Of a stretch of DNA of 64,000 nucleotides, positions 26,963 to 36,221 are shown in pieces. The translations under genes and the position numbers were made by a program. Position 1 is the stretch's first letter. Each line of letters starts with the position of its first letter. The notes beneath the pieces are model-generated. The model did no database searches and was not told the origin of the DNA. It saw nothing but the letters and a program-made list of their open reading frames with translations. The DNA comes from Lachnospiraceae bacterium AC2028 (GTDB lineage: Bacteria; Bacillota; Clostridia; Lachnospirales; Lachnospiraceae). The DNA lies in the NCBI GenBank assembly GCA_000702685.1, contig JNJD01000006.1, forward strand, positions 124,001 to 188,000. Reading direction: 5' to 3'.

Positions 26963-28291
26963 TCAGCTGATCCCCAAGCAGGAATCAACAAAGTCGTAAC
27001 CATTAGATTTTATCGTATATACGCGTACTTGTAAAGCATCCGAGACCTGTGAAACCGTGTAATCATCAAGGAAAACGTCGGTTCCGGCCCTCACTACGGA
27101 TTCGGGAAGGCGAACCTCCGTTCCCAGGTCCAGATCCTTTAACTGGGCTATTATATCCTGCCCCGTCAGAAGCCCCGAAACGGTTATCCTCTCACCGAAA
27201 AAGTCATTCCTGATTGCAATGACATCCAGCTTTATGCCCGGAGCTTTATTTTCAATCTTTTCGGCAGTCGATTTAATTATCGGATAAGCGAGCATTCCGG
27301 TAACAAGCGTGATATGCCTTGTGTGATCACAGGATTCAAAGCTACCGTCCAAAGTACGCTTTTCGATCTGTTCTTCGGTCTCATCGATAAAGGAACGCAT
27401 CATTCCGACGCCGTTTTCGATCTGCAGGTATCCGTCATATCTGTCGCTTTCGGGAATCTCCATTCCGGCATTCAGATACCACTCATCGCTTGCATGTACA
27501 AAATGAGTACCGTACTTTTCAAAAGCGATCTTCTGGTACTTCTCGATGATGCCGATAACCTCTATGCAGTCATCCTTTTCAAAAGGTTCAAGCTTAAATA
27601 GTCCGTCACGGTATTTGGAAAGCCCGACGGGAACAACGGAAAGGCTCCTGAATGAAGGTATATACTTCATAAGCTCGGAGATCGTAAATTCCAGTTCTTT
27701 GCCGTCATTGATCCCCTTACAGAGAACAATCTGGCCGTTCATTTCGATGCCCGCCTCCGCAAGAACATCAAGTTTTGAAAGGGACGAACCCGCAAATCTG
27801 TTACCCAGCATCATGCATCTGAGTTCGGGATTCATCGTATGTACGGAAACATTTACGGGAGAAAGATTATATCTGACGATCCTGTTTAAGTCCTTTTCGG
27901 ACAGATTGGTAAGGGTAATATAATTACCCTGAAGAAAAGAAAGCCTTGAATCATCATCCTTGAAATAAAGGGTATCCCTCATTCCGGGAGGCATCTGGTC
28001 TATGAAGCAGAAAATACAGTTATTGGAGCACCTTCTGTAGGTGTCCATAAGACCGTTTTCGAATACGATACCGAGATCCTCGTTCTCACCCTTTTCAATC
28101 TCGTATTCCCATTCCTCATCATCACGCAGAACTGTAAGAACAAGATTATCGGACATGGTAAAAAACTGATAATCAAAGATATCTTCTATCTCCTGGTCAT
28201 CTATCCTTATTACAATATCGCCGGGCATAATGCCCAGCGAATCTGCGATCGAACCTTTATTTACACTTTTTATTACATGACTTTTACTCAA
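26963..28291 (-). CDS. DUF512 family protein (PDZ, radical-SAM-like, DUF512)
   Basis: 442 aa. Order: a PDZ-like domain (residues about 5-65, NKGSIADSLGIMPGDIVIRI), a cysteine triplet YRRCSNNCIFCFIDQMPPGMR of radical-SAM form (C-x3-C-x2-C), a barrel region, and the C-terminal DUF512 domain (VTGMLAYP, FFGERITVSGLLTGQDI). This protein is conserved beside der in Firmicutes and cyanobacteria; its reaction is not known. The start codon is TTG at 28291 with GGAG six bases upstream, placed 13 bases after prs. Confidence 0.9.
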   Translation of the reverse strand: MSKSHVIKSVNKGSIADSLGIMPGDIVIRIDDQEIEDIFDYQFFTMSDNLVLTVLRDDEEWEYEIEKGENEDLGIVFENGLMDTYRRCSNNCIFCFIDQMPPGMRDTLYFKDDDSRLSFLQGNYITLTNLSEKDLNRIVRYNLSPVNVSVHTMNPELRCMMLGNRFAGSSLSKLDVLAEAGIEMNGQIVLCKGINDGKELEFTISELMKYIPSFRSLSVVPVGLSKYRDGLFKLEPFEKDDCIEVIGIIEKYQKIAFEKYGTHFVHASDEWYLNAGMEIPESDRYDGYLQIENGVGMMRSFIDETEEQIEKRTLDGSFESCDHTRHITLVTGMLAYPIIKSTAEKIENKAPGIKLDVIAIRNDFFGERITVSGLLTGQDIIAQLKDLDLGTEVRLPESVVRAGTDVFLDDYTVSQVSDALQVRVYTIKSNGYDFVDSCLGIS

Positions 28292-28304
28292 CTGCAGCTC
28301 CGGA

Positions 28305-29495
28305 TCAGATCTCGATATTCAGACGTGCATTGTAGTTTTCAAGAACGGCATGCATCTTCTGGGTATTGTCCATAACATTGGACATCGAAGAATCGTGGTT
28401 CATGAAATCTATGATCGAAGCGATGAATTTACACATATCGGCTTCGATAAAGTAAGGTCTGTCATATATCTCGGGAGGCAGATAGGTCAGGTTTGTGGTA
28501 ATGACCCTGTCAAAATATCCCTTTTCGTAAGCCTTATCGAAATTATCGAGTCCCTCGGTAAACAGTCCGAATGTTGTACATATGAACACTCTTCTGGCAT
28601 TCATTTCCTTAAGCTGCCTTGCGGTATCAACCATGGAACCGCCGGATGAGATCATATCATCGATGATTACAACATCCTTGCTGTCAATGTTATCTCCGAG
28701 GAATTCGTGGGCAACTATGGGATTCTTGCCGTTAACTATCCTGGAATAATCACGCCTCTTATAGAACGTACCGGTATTGAGTCCGAGAACGTTGGCAAAA
28801 TAGATTGCCCTTTCAAGAGCACCCTCATCGGGTGCGATGACGACCATATGCTCCTCATCGACAATAAGGTCATCCTCATTGGTAAGAAGAGCCTTGATGA
28901 ACTGGTAAGGAGGCATGAAATTATCGAATCCGCTTAAGGGGATTGAATTCTGAACCCTGGGATCATGGGCATCGAAGGTAATGAAATTGGCCATTCCCAT
29001 ATCACTGAGTTCCTTGAGCATATATGCACAGTCCATGGATTCACGTCCATGTCTTCTGTGCTGTCGTCCTTCATAGAGGAAAGGCATGATAACGTTGATC
29101 CTGTACGCTTTTCCGTCGATCGCGGCTATCATTCTCTTAAGATCCTGATAAATGTCATCGGGAGACATATGGTTCTCGAATCCGTTCATCTTATAAGTGA
29201 GCGAATGGTTTGTCACATCTACGAGAATAAACAGATCCTTGCCCCTTGTGGACTGCTGGATATGGCATTTTCCCTCTCCGCTACCGAATCTTGGGATAGA
29301 AAAAGGAACCCTGTAATCATCCATCTGATAACCCTGGAAAGCAGGATCGTTCTTAACAAGATCGTTATGTATATCCTTACGGAATGCGGCAAGGTATGAA
29401 TTGATCCTGTCGCCCTTCATCCCGAACGAAGGATGAACCAGAAGTCCGAGCTGTCCTACGGGCATAGAGTTTTCAAGTTCCAATACGTTAGGCAT
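28305..29495 (-). CDS. prs: Ribose-phosphate pyrophosphokinase (PRPP synthetase), long form
   Basis: 396 aa, longer than the usual 310-330 aa Prs. Makes PRPP from ribose-5-phosphate and ATP for nucleotide, His and Trp synthesis. The PRPP-binding loop is VVIIDDMISSGGSM (usual DDMIDTGGT), the pyrophosphate region is LYEGRQHRRHGRES, and the KNPIVAHEF loop is divergent, so this belongs to a variant class seen in clostridia. The start is the ATG at 29495 behind GGAAAAAATT; the TTG at 29507 has no ribosome site. It opens the long operon that runs to 11772, with an extended -10 promoter at 29535-29540. Confidence 0.9.
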   Translation of the reverse strand: MPNVLELENSMPVGQLGLLVHPSFGMKGDRINSYLAAFRKDIHNDLVKNDPAFQGYQMDDYRVPFSIPRFGSGEGKCHIQQSTRGKDLFILVDVTNHSLTYKMNGFENHMSPDDIYQDLKRMIAAIDGKAYRINVIMPFLYEGRQHRRHGRESMDCAYMLKELSDMGMANFITFDAHDPRVQNSIPLSGFDNFMPPYQFIKALLTNEDDLIVDEEHMVVIAPDEGALERAIYFANVLGLNTGTFYKRRDYSRIVNGKNPIVAHEFLGDNIDSKDVVIIDDMISSGGSMVDTARQLKEMNARRVFICTTFGLFTEGLDNFDKAYEKGYFDRVITTNLTYLPPEIYDRPYFIEADMCKFIASIIDFMNHDSSMSNVMDNTQKMHAVLENYNARLNIEI

Positions 29496-29534
29496 AATTT
29501 TTTCCAATCTATAAGCAAAAATTTTGGCAACCGT

Positions 29535-29543
29535 ATTATAGCA
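29535..29543 (-). promoter_or_regulatory. Probable promoter of prs and the long downstream operon
   Basis: TATAAT at 29535-29540 on the minus strand is preceded by TGC, giving an extended -10 (TGnTATAAT). No good -35 is seen 17 bases upstream (about AGATGT). It lies 40 bases ahead of the prs ATG, between the sensor-kinase stop and prs. The box sits within a small imperfect palindrome (CCGTA...TACGG). Confidence 0.6.
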
Positions 29544-29569
29544 TATTACGGGTTGTTACATCTTAGATA

Positions 29570-32257
29570 TCATTCTTCACGGAGAACACTTACATCATCA
29601 AGATCCGAGCTGAATTCGGGGATGGAAATGCTTGTAACGAACATATCTCCGTCCACAATGACCTTGAAGTTGCCTCCCTGAGCCTGGGTAAGGCTCTTGG
29701 CGATAAAAAGACCAAGTCCGCTTCCTTCGCCTGTCCTGCTCTCATCGCCCCTTATGAATCTCTCCGTAAGCTCATCCCCCTGGAATCTGGGCCTTACCGC
29801 GGAAACGTTCTTGATCTTGATATTGGCAACGCCATCCGATGCGGTATATTCCACATATACCCTGGTTCCGCCCATAGCATATTTACAGATATTCTCGAAA
29901 AGGTTGTCAAATATCCTCCATGTGCATCCGGGATCGGCATAGATGTAAGCCCTGGGAAAATCATTGGCAACAAGCTCAAGCTTTGAGCCGGCAAATCTGC
30001 CCTCATATTCACCGAGAGCCTGGTTCAGAAGTTCGGTAAGATCTGTCTTTTCCTTATGCAGCTCTATCTGTCCCGAAGAAAGCTTGGAAGCCTCAAGAAG
30101 ATCTTCAAGAAGCTTCTTGAGTTTGATCGACTTTTCTCCGATTATCGAAAGATATTCTTTTTTCTTTTCCTCGGTAAGGTTATCCCTCTTGAGAAGATCG
30201 GAATAGTTGATTATCGAAGTAAGCGGAGTCTTAAGATCATGGGATACATTCGTGATGAGTTCCGATCTTAACTGCTCTTCCATAAGCGAAGATTCAACCG
30301 CAGTTTTGATACCGTCACCGATATTATTGATACTCTCCGCCAGATTCTTATTTTCATAACGCAGATTAGAAACATCGATCTTATAATCGACATCACCGCC
30401 ACGGATCTTGGCAATGCCGTTCAGAAGTTCTTTCTTTTCCGCGGTAACGAGGAACAGCAGGATGCCGACAAAAATATCGACAAGAATAAGTACAGAGAAA
30501 ATGATAGCCGTAACTGCCGGGTTATTCCTGTTCAAAACTCCGTATATAGAACCGCCGACATTAATGGTGAGGAATGCCAGATACGGGAAGATAACGGTCC
30601 ATGATGCGGCTGATCCTCCGGAGAAAACAAGAGCGAACCAGTCAAAGAGCATCTTGATCCTCTTGAGCAGCGAATACTCAAAAAGAACACCGGCCCTGAT
30701 CCTTCTGACGATCGAATAGATTATGAATGCACCCGTAAGCGAAAGCAGGAATCCGAAGATGCCGAAGATAAGATAAGATGATATGCTTCCGTTCTTAAAA
30801 GGTCCGCCGTTTTCAAATGTGATCCTGCAATAATTCTCATTGATGAGTGTTTTCAGATAACCATAATAAAATCTTGCAATATAAAATGCAGCGACCGAAA
30901 TGACCAGAAGCACTTCGATCCAGATCTTATCCTGTGGAAATACCCTGAACTCCTCACCGTCGTCCGTGTATTCTACGCCGGTTATGAAAAGCAGGTACAC
31001 AAAGAGTGCAAGCCATATGAAGGTAAGGAATGCAATGACTATCGTAAAAAGTCCGGATACCTGCTTGACGGAATCATACCTGTATAAAAGATCATAATAG
31101 ATATCGTTTCCTCTTGAAGAGGTGTCATCAATATACATCCAGACATGAGTGTTGTTCGGGTATACATCGGGATAGATCATTATCGCGTCTGTAATGACAT
31201 TTTCATTTATATCCGAAAGAGTTGAATACTCAAGATCGTCATAATAACAGATCAGATAATGGAAATGGCTTGAAAAGATATCGGCCAGGGAAGCATCATC
31301 ATATTTCACGGAATCCGGATAGTTGGTATAAACCTTGGTGGTTCCGTCCGTGGTCTTGGTCCTTATGGTATAGACCAGATTGGAGCTGCTGTTTTCATAC
31401 AGCTTCTCACCTTCCCTGTAAACATCGTAAGCAGCGGAAAAAAGAGATGAAGTGACCTTAAGTTCATCTATGGCGGTAAAATATCCGTCCCAATTGCGGA
31501 TAGCTTCTTTATAGCTTAAAAACGAAGTGAAATCTTCATCATCAACGATCGGTTCCTTGAAGGTGACGTAGATCATGCCGTCATCCCAGCTCGACAGGGA
31601 AACAAGCTCGGGATATTCCCTTACACAGTACTGTGCAACAAGATTAAGAAGATCGGAAGGAAGGGTATCCCTTATCGCCCGGGACACATTGGGATCTTCT
31701 TCGCGCTCTGTTTCCTCCGATACATTGACCGTATATTTTTCGGAGAATTTATATCTGTTCAGGGTTTCAAATCCGACAAAATAAAGATTGCCGTACGGAT
31801 CTATATCAAAATTTTCCGAATAAAGAGGATCGCCGAAATAATAGACGAAATCCTGAAGTGTAAGACTTCTTTCGGTATAATCTATACCTCTCCTGCCAAG
31901 GTTTATCAGATCGGAAAGATACAGTTTAATGCCTACTTTGTTATTCCCGTGATAATAATCCGATATGTCGACAAGCCTGTTATCCTTGATGCCGTTCTGA
32001 GCACCGAGTATCTCCTTGGCTGCGGTATACTTCATGATATCGGAAGCCTGATGAGCAAATACATCGGTGATGATACCGTCTATCTCCTCGTTCTCTTCGG
32101 AAGGAAACGGATTGAGTGCATATCTCGAATCTCCTCCGAGATAGCTTACGGAAATATAACTGCAGAAAAAAATGTCCGCCAAAAAGAGTACGGAAATAAA
32201 TGCACATAAGTGCATTCCGAGATGGAGCATCAATTTTTTGGCTCTGGTCTTCTTCAT
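29570..32257 (-). CDS. Sensor histidine kinase with large extracytoplasmic domain and multi-span membrane core
   Basis: 895 aa. An N-terminal membrane helix (about 12-35), roughly 370 extracytoplasmic residues rich in acidic and Tyr residues, then about six membrane helices (400-600), a HAMP-like linker (AKIRGGDVDYKI), HisKA with phosphoacceptor His673 (TNVSHDLKTPLTS), and HATPase_c with N-box IFDNLFENICKYA and G2 box GEGSGLGLFIAK; the G1 DxGxG is replaced by KNVSAVRPRF, as in a known group of Firmicutes kinases with the LTERFIRGDESR box. Starts with ATGA overlap on its response regulator. Signal unknown; operon with cell-envelope and ribosome assembly genes. Confidence 0.92.
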   Translation of the reverse strand: MKKTRAKKLMLHLGMHLCAFISVLFLADIFFCSYISVSYLGGDSRYALNPFPSEENEEIDGIITDVFAHQASDIMKYTAAKEILGAQNGIKDNRLVDISDYYHGNNKVGIKLYLSDLINLGRRGIDYTERSLTLQDFVYYFGDPLYSENFDIDPYGNLYFVGFETLNRYKFSEKYTVNVSEETEREEDPNVSRAIRDTLPSDLLNLVAQYCVREYPELVSLSSWDDGMIYVTFKEPIVDDEDFTSFLSYKEAIRNWDGYFTAIDELKVTSSLFSAAYDVYREGEKLYENSSSNLVYTIRTKTTDGTTKVYTNYPDSVKYDDASLADIFSSHFHYLICYYDDLEYSTLSDINENVITDAIMIYPDVYPNNTHVWMYIDDTSSRGNDIYYDLLYRYDSVKQVSGLFTIVIAFLTFIWLALFVYLLFITGVEYTDDGEEFRVFPQDKIWIEVLLVISVAAFYIARFYYGYLKTLINENYCRITFENGGPFKNGSISSYLIFGIFGFLLSLTGAFIIYSIVRRIRAGVLFEYSLLKRIKMLFDWFALVFSGGSAASWTVIFPYLAFLTINVGGSIYGVLNRNNPAVTAIIFSVLILVDIFVGILLFLVTAEKKELLNGIAKIRGGDVDYKIDVSNLRYENKNLAESINNIGDGIKTAVESSLMEEQLRSELITNVSHDLKTPLTSIINYSDLLKRDNLTEEKKKEYLSIIGEKSIKLKKLLEDLLEASKLSSGQIELHKEKTDLTELLNQALGEYEGRFAGSKLELVANDFPRAYIYADPGCTWRIFDNLFENICKYAMGGTRVYVEYTASDGVANIKIKNVSAVRPRFQGDELTERFIRGDESRTGEGSGLGLFIAKSLTQAQGGNFKVIVDGDMFVTSISIPEFSSDLDDVSVLREE

Positions 32258-32952
32258 AGATCTTCTATCTTATATCCGACTCCCCACACAACCTTAAGGA
32301 ACTGAGGCTGTCCGGGATCGATCTCAATCTTTTCCCTGATATGCCTGATATGTACGGCAACGGTGTTATCGGTAGCAATGGGCGCTTCATTCCAGATGGA
32401 CTCATAGATCTTATCCGTTGAAAAAACGGTACCTTTATTCTTCAAAAGAAGTAAAAGGATATTATATTCAATGGGTGTGAGCTTTACCGGCTGTGAGTCA
32501 ACTGTAACAGTTTTGGTCTCATCATTGATGCTCAGTGCACCGCAGTTATAAATATGGGTATTACCCTCATTGATGCTTCCGAGAAGCGTATATCTTCTGA
32601 GATTGGATCTTACCCTTGCGGTCAGCTCGGCAGGTGAAAAAGGTTTGGTAATGTAGTCATCGGCTCCCGCGTTAAGCCCGGTGACCTTGTCGTTTTCTTC
32701 CGATTTTGCGGAAAGGAAGATAATTGGCAGAGTGCTTGACTCCCTGATCTTCTCCGCAACTTCTATTCCGTTCATGACGGGCATCATGATATCGAGAATG
32801 ACAAGCTGGATATCCTCTTTTCCGAGTATCTCAAGCGCATCGGCTCCGTTATAAGCTTTATAGATAATGTGCCCGTCATCTTTGAGATAAACCTCAATAG
32901 CCTCAACAATATCCTTATCGTCATCACAAACAAGTATATTTGCCATAGTCAC
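32254..32952 (-). CDS. OmpR-family response regulator
   Basis: 232 aa. Receiver (LVCDDDKDI acidic pair, phosphoacceptor Asp in LVILDIMMPVMNG, Thr/Ser in FLSAKSE, Lys in ITKPFSP) followed by a winged-helix DNA-binding domain (LTPIEYNILLLLLKNKG, then TVAVHIRHIREKI). It is the partner of the sensor kinase that overlaps its stop by four bases, and itself overlaps yraN by four bases. It probably acts as a transcription factor; the target sites are not evident here. Confidence 0.95.
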   Translation of the reverse strand: MTMANILVCDDDKDIVEAIEVYLKDDGHIIYKAYNGADALEILGKEDIQLVILDIMMPVMNGIEVAEKIRESSTLPIIFLSAKSEENDKVTGLNAGADDYITKPFSPAELTARVRSNLRRYTLLGSINEGNTHIYNCGALSINDETKTVTVDSQPVKLTPIEYNILLLLLKNKGTVFSTDKIYESIWNEAPIATDNTVAVHIRHIREKIEIDPGQPQFLKVVWGVGYKIEDL

Positions 32953-33308
32953 CCCACGTAATTAAATGCATTTTCTATATGTTTTATTTCATCACCGATA
33001 ATACCGATACAGTCATATCTTATCTGACGGTTCGAGTATTCACGGTGTGAGTTCAGATAATATGCGGAGGCTCTGCTAATCTTTCGCTGTTTTACGGCAT
33101 CGACAGCCTCCAGCGGATAACCCCTTCTCGCACTCTTCCTGTATTTTACCTCGGTAAAAACAAGCTTTCCGTCCGGTGAGATCGAGATGATATCTATCTC
33201 CCCGAATCTGTTGAGTTCGTTTCGGGCGATTATCCGGTAACCCTTATTCTTCAGATATTCTATTGCAATGGTCTCATGGAAAGACCCTTTTGAACGATTG
33301 TCGGTCAC
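32949..33308 (-). CDS. YraN family (UPF0102) nuclease-fold protein
   Basis: 119 aa, the usual length for YraN. Restriction-endonuclease-like core: GSFHETIAIEYLKNKGYRII, then NELNRFGEIDIIS and FTEVKYRKS giving the Glu, Asp, Glu-x-Lys metal site (E-x-D-(x)n-E-V-K). Family members are conserved next to rnhB across bacteria and have been proposed to process Holliday junctions or other DNA, but no function is firmly proven. Four-base overlaps join it to ylqH upstream and the response regulator downstream. Confidence 0.9.
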   Translation of the reverse strand: MTDNRSKGSFHETIAIEYLKNKGYRIIARNELNRFGEIDIISISPDGKLVFTEVKYRKSARRGYPLEAVDAVKQRKISRASAYYLNSHREYSNRQIRYDCIGIIGDEIKHIENAFNYVG

Positions 33309-33586
33309 TTCAGTTTGCTCTTGATCTTATCCATCGAATCAACAAAGATCAGTATTTCCGCAACAACCTCATAGAGCTCGGGAGGTATAAGATCTCCGAT
33401 CTCGAGCTTGGAAAGCGTGTTTGCGAGCTTATCATCTTCATGGATCGGGACATCGCTTTCCCTGGCTTTTTCGATTATCTTGTCAGCCAGAGCTCCTTTG
33501 CCGGATGCTATGACCCTGGGCGCCTCATCGGATGGATCGTATTCGAGGGCGACCGCTGTTTTTATCTTCTTTTTTTCTTCAGCCAT
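33305..33586 (-). CDS. ylqH: FlhB-like cytoplasmic-domain protein (YlqH/FhlB type)
   Basis: 93 aa. Corresponds to the C-terminal cytoplasmic domain of the flagellar export gate protein FlhB: AVALEYDPSDEAPRVIASG, where the NPTH autocleavage motif of FlhB is replaced by YDPSDEAP, then ALADKIIEKARESDVPI and LEIGDLIPPELYEVVAEIL. Known in Bacillus as YlqH beside YlqG and RnhB. Stand-alone copies may modulate export or have another role. No other flagellar gene is in the window. Confidence 0.88.
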   Translation of the reverse strand: MAEEKKKIKTAVALEYDPSDEAPRVIASGKGALADKIIEKARESDVPIHEDDKLANTLSKLEIGDLIPPELYEVVAEILIFVDSMDKIKSKLK

Positions 33587-35469
33587 TATGCCCTCACATC
33601 AAAAGATCTCATGCCGGCGGTAATGCCGCCGACACTCCCCGCATGCAAAAGAAGCAGATTTACGCCTCCGCCTTCAAGTGCATCTTCCTCAGGCGATTCT
33701 TCCGTGCCCTTAAGTGACATCTTACAGGAAAGATCATAACCTCTTTTATTCAGTCTCTCATTGAGGATGTGTATGTTCTCCTCAAGGAAAGACAGTATCT
33801 CATCATCCGCTACGGTGAAATTGGTCTGTACTTTTCCGCCCGATCTAAGATCCATTGCGACATATACATCAACGGGTCCCAGATGATCCATATCAAGATG
33901 CATGAACGCGGTAACGGACGAATCATCGGATGTCATATTCTTTCTGTTTGAATAGACATAGAGATCGCCGTGGGCATTTTCACCACCCGAAAGCTTTAGC
34001 GGAAGCTGTATATAGGCATACATCTGATTTATCTGGTTAAGAAAATCAAGATTCGAGCCCATATTGTCGGCAGCCTGGAATGCCGGAGTATTCTGTGCGT
34101 TAACGGAAGAAAGCCCTTCCTTGAGTATCGATATCTGATCGCCGAGTCTTTTATACAGAGCTTCAACCTTATCCTTATCGGCAACCTCGGACGGCGATAT
34201 GCTCCACTGATCCTTAAGAACGCCGAAAACCAGATCCCTGACAGACTTTGATGAAACCAGTTCCTTTAACCCTTCGGTATTTCCGTCAGCAAGTGCTTTA
34301 GCCTGAAAAGCTGAAATATCCTTTAAAAAGCTTTCCAGATCCGCGGGCTTATAACCGGCATTTCCCGATAACTGTCTGAACAGCGTTACAGACTGTTCAA
34401 AGCTTTCCGATAGTGAAATTCCGTTTGCGGCAGGATCGGTGATCCCGATGTTTTTATCAGCCCCGGAAGCGGCGCTCAAAGCGTCTCCCGAAGCGGTTTT
34501 ACCATCGCTTTGATTCGCAAGAGACTTTAGCAGTTCAAGAGCCTTCGAAGCGGGGGTTTCTGTTTTTAATGCATCTACGGCGGCCTGTTCACCGTTGCCT
34601 GCAGTCGTATTAACATTACCGTTAACGGCAGCATCGGTTTTAACATCAGCATTATCCGTTGCATTCTGTACGGCAGCGCCGGCCTCGGAAGGAAGCTCCG
34701 TTCCGGCTGCGGTGGCGGCCGCATCTGCAGGCAGACCCTCTGTAATGCCGTTCAATGCATTTTCAGTAGCAAGAGGATCCCCCGTTTCGGACATATATGA
34801 AGTAACGGACTCGATCAGTGAAGACATCACTTTGGACGCACTGACGGAATCTCCGCCCGATACAAGGTCCAGAAGTGCCTGATCTGTCTTTTCGGCAAGC
34901 GACTGCATCCCCTGATCTATCTGATAGGAAAGATTCTTGTAACTTTCAATATTGGCAAGATTTGATTCATTTACCGGAAGCCCGAGCTTTGCCAGATCAA
35001 CGGCATCACCGATCTTAGCACCGGGATTGTTCAGAATGCTTTCATACATACCGGCAAGGGACTGTCTGTCGATAGATAAACCCGCCTTCATCATTTGGGA
35101 CGTCATATCCACCGTAACATCGTTGACAGGAAGGGAAGCCTGACCGAGTGCTTTGAGAACACTGATATCGGCAGCGGTATTTGTAAGAAGAGGCGATATC
35201 TTTATGGAACTGCCGGTATTCCTTATTTCAAAAGAAACAGTCTGTCCCTCCGAGATATTCATATCCGAAGACAGCCTGGCATTTACAAGATTTCCGTTCG
35301 AAAGCCTGAGAGTTACATTTTCTCCGGAAGTATTTACCACTTTGGCGGAGAAGGTATCTCCGTTCTTCATTTTGGCCAAAGTCGCAGCACCTTCCCCCGT
35401 AACATCGGAGGCCGGTTTATCAGTGACATTCTTTATAGGATTAAAAAAGATATCACTTATAGCGTTCAT
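33586..35469 (-). CDS. YlqG-like protein with FliK hook-length domain
   Basis: 627 aa. An N-terminal OB/beta-rich segment (FSAKVVNTSGENVTLRLSNG, residues about 38-100), a long Ala/Asn/Thr-rich low-complexity middle (residues about 240-330), and a C-terminal Flg_hook-like domain (residues about 500-600, LPLKLSGGENAHGDLYVY; HLGPVDVYVAMDL; LNERLNKRGYDLSC). This is the domain plan of Bacillus YlqG, a FliK relative next to ylqH and rnhB. It overlaps rnhB by four bases and ylqH by one. Whether it serves flagellar export substrate switching here is unknown. Confidence 0.82.
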   Translation of the reverse strand: MNAISDIFFNPIKNVTDKPASDVTGEGAATLAKMKNGDTFSAKVVNTSGENVTLRLSNGNLVNARLSSDMNISEGQTVSFEIRNTGSSIKISPLLTNTAADISVLKALGQASLPVNDVTVDMTSQMMKAGLSIDRQSLAGMYESILNNPGAKIGDAVDLAKLGLPVNESNLANIESYKNLSYQIDQGMQSLAEKTDQALLDLVSGGDSVSASKVMSSLIESVTSYMSETGDPLATENALNGITEGLPADAAATAAGTELPSEAGAAVQNATDNADVKTDAAVNGNVNTTAGNGEQAAVDALKTETPASKALELLKSLANQSDGKTASGDALSAASGADKNIGITDPAANGISLSESFEQSVTLFRQLSGNAGYKPADLESFLKDISAFQAKALADGNTEGLKELVSSKSVRDLVFGVLKDQWSISPSEVADKDKVEALYKRLGDQISILKEGLSSVNAQNTPAFQAADNMGSNLDFLNQINQMYAYIQLPLKLSGGENAHGDLYVYSNRKNMTSDDSSVTAFMHLDMDHLGPVDVYVAMDLRSGGKVQTNFTVADDEILSFLEENIHILNERLNKRGYDLSCKMSLKGTEESPEEDALEGGGVNLLLLHAGSVGGITAGMRSFDVRA

Positions 35470-36221
35470 ACATAATCATGGATAAAACTTCTTCTGTGTA
35501 TCGGTGTAGGGCCGTACTTCTTCAGTGCTTCGATATGTTCCGCTGTGCCGTATCCCACATTCTTGGCAAAGCCGTATTCGGGATATCTGGCATCATATTC
35601 CATCATGAGCCTGTCTCTTGTAACCTTGGCGAAAATGCTTGCGGCTCCGATCGAAATGCTCTTGGCATCGCCCTTAATGATCGGAACCTGCTTGATATCG
35701 ACACCCGGTATCGTTACGGCATCGTTCAAAAGAAGGTCCGGTTTCGGATCAAGCTTGGAGATTGCAATCCTCATTGCCTCATATGTTGCCTGAAGGATAT
35801 TTATCTCATCGATCCTTGCGGGCTCCACAATGCCGACTGCGGCGGATACCGCTTTTTCCCTGATCTCGTCATAAAGCTTTTCTCTTACTTTTTCGGAGAG
35901 TTTCTTGGAATCGTTAATATAAAGGATGTCACAATCTTTGGGCAGTATGACCGCTCCCGCGACAACCGGTCCTGCGAAAGGTCCTCTTCCGACTTCGTCT
36001 ATGCCGCATATGAATCTGTGGTCGCAGTACTGCCTTTCATATGCCTGAAGATCATAGATCCTCTGTTTTTCGGCAAGGAGTTTATCATATCTCTTGCGTG
36101 CGTTTTCAAGAAGCTTTTGCACACCAGCTCTTTCATCACCGATGTACAGGCTCATTACAAGAGGTAATGATTCATCATCCGTTTCCGAAAGTTTATTTTT
36201 GATATCAGAAATACTTTCCAT
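35466..36221 (-). CDS. rnhB: Ribonuclease HII
   Basis: 251 aa. Removes RNA from RNA/DNA hybrids and single ribonucleotides in DNA. Catalytic acidic residues are in ICGIDEVGRGPFAGPVVAGAV (Asp-Glu), LLNDAVTIPG (Asp) and the KGDAKSISIGAASIFAKVTRD segment (Asp). An N-terminal helical extension of about 70 residues is as in Bacillus RnhB. ATG overlaps lepB stop by one base. Confidence 0.96.
   Translation of the reverse strand: MESISDIKNKLSETDDESLPLVMSLYIGDERAGVQKLLENARKRYDKLLAEKQRIYDLQAYERQYCDHRFICGIDEVGRGPFAGPVVAGAVILPKDCDILYINDSKKLSEKVREKLYDEIREKAVSAAVGIVEPARIDEINILQATYEAMRIAISKLDPKPDLLLNDAVTIPGVDIKQVPIIKGDAKSISIGAASIFAKVTRDRLMMEYDARYPEYGFAKNVGYGTAEHIEALKKYGPTPIHRRSFIHDYV

Noticed and set aside
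34440-34760. Low-complexity Ala/Asn/Thr segment of the YlqG-like gene as a repeat array
   Set aside because: It is in frame, has no regular unit at DNA level, and is typical of FliK-type linkers.
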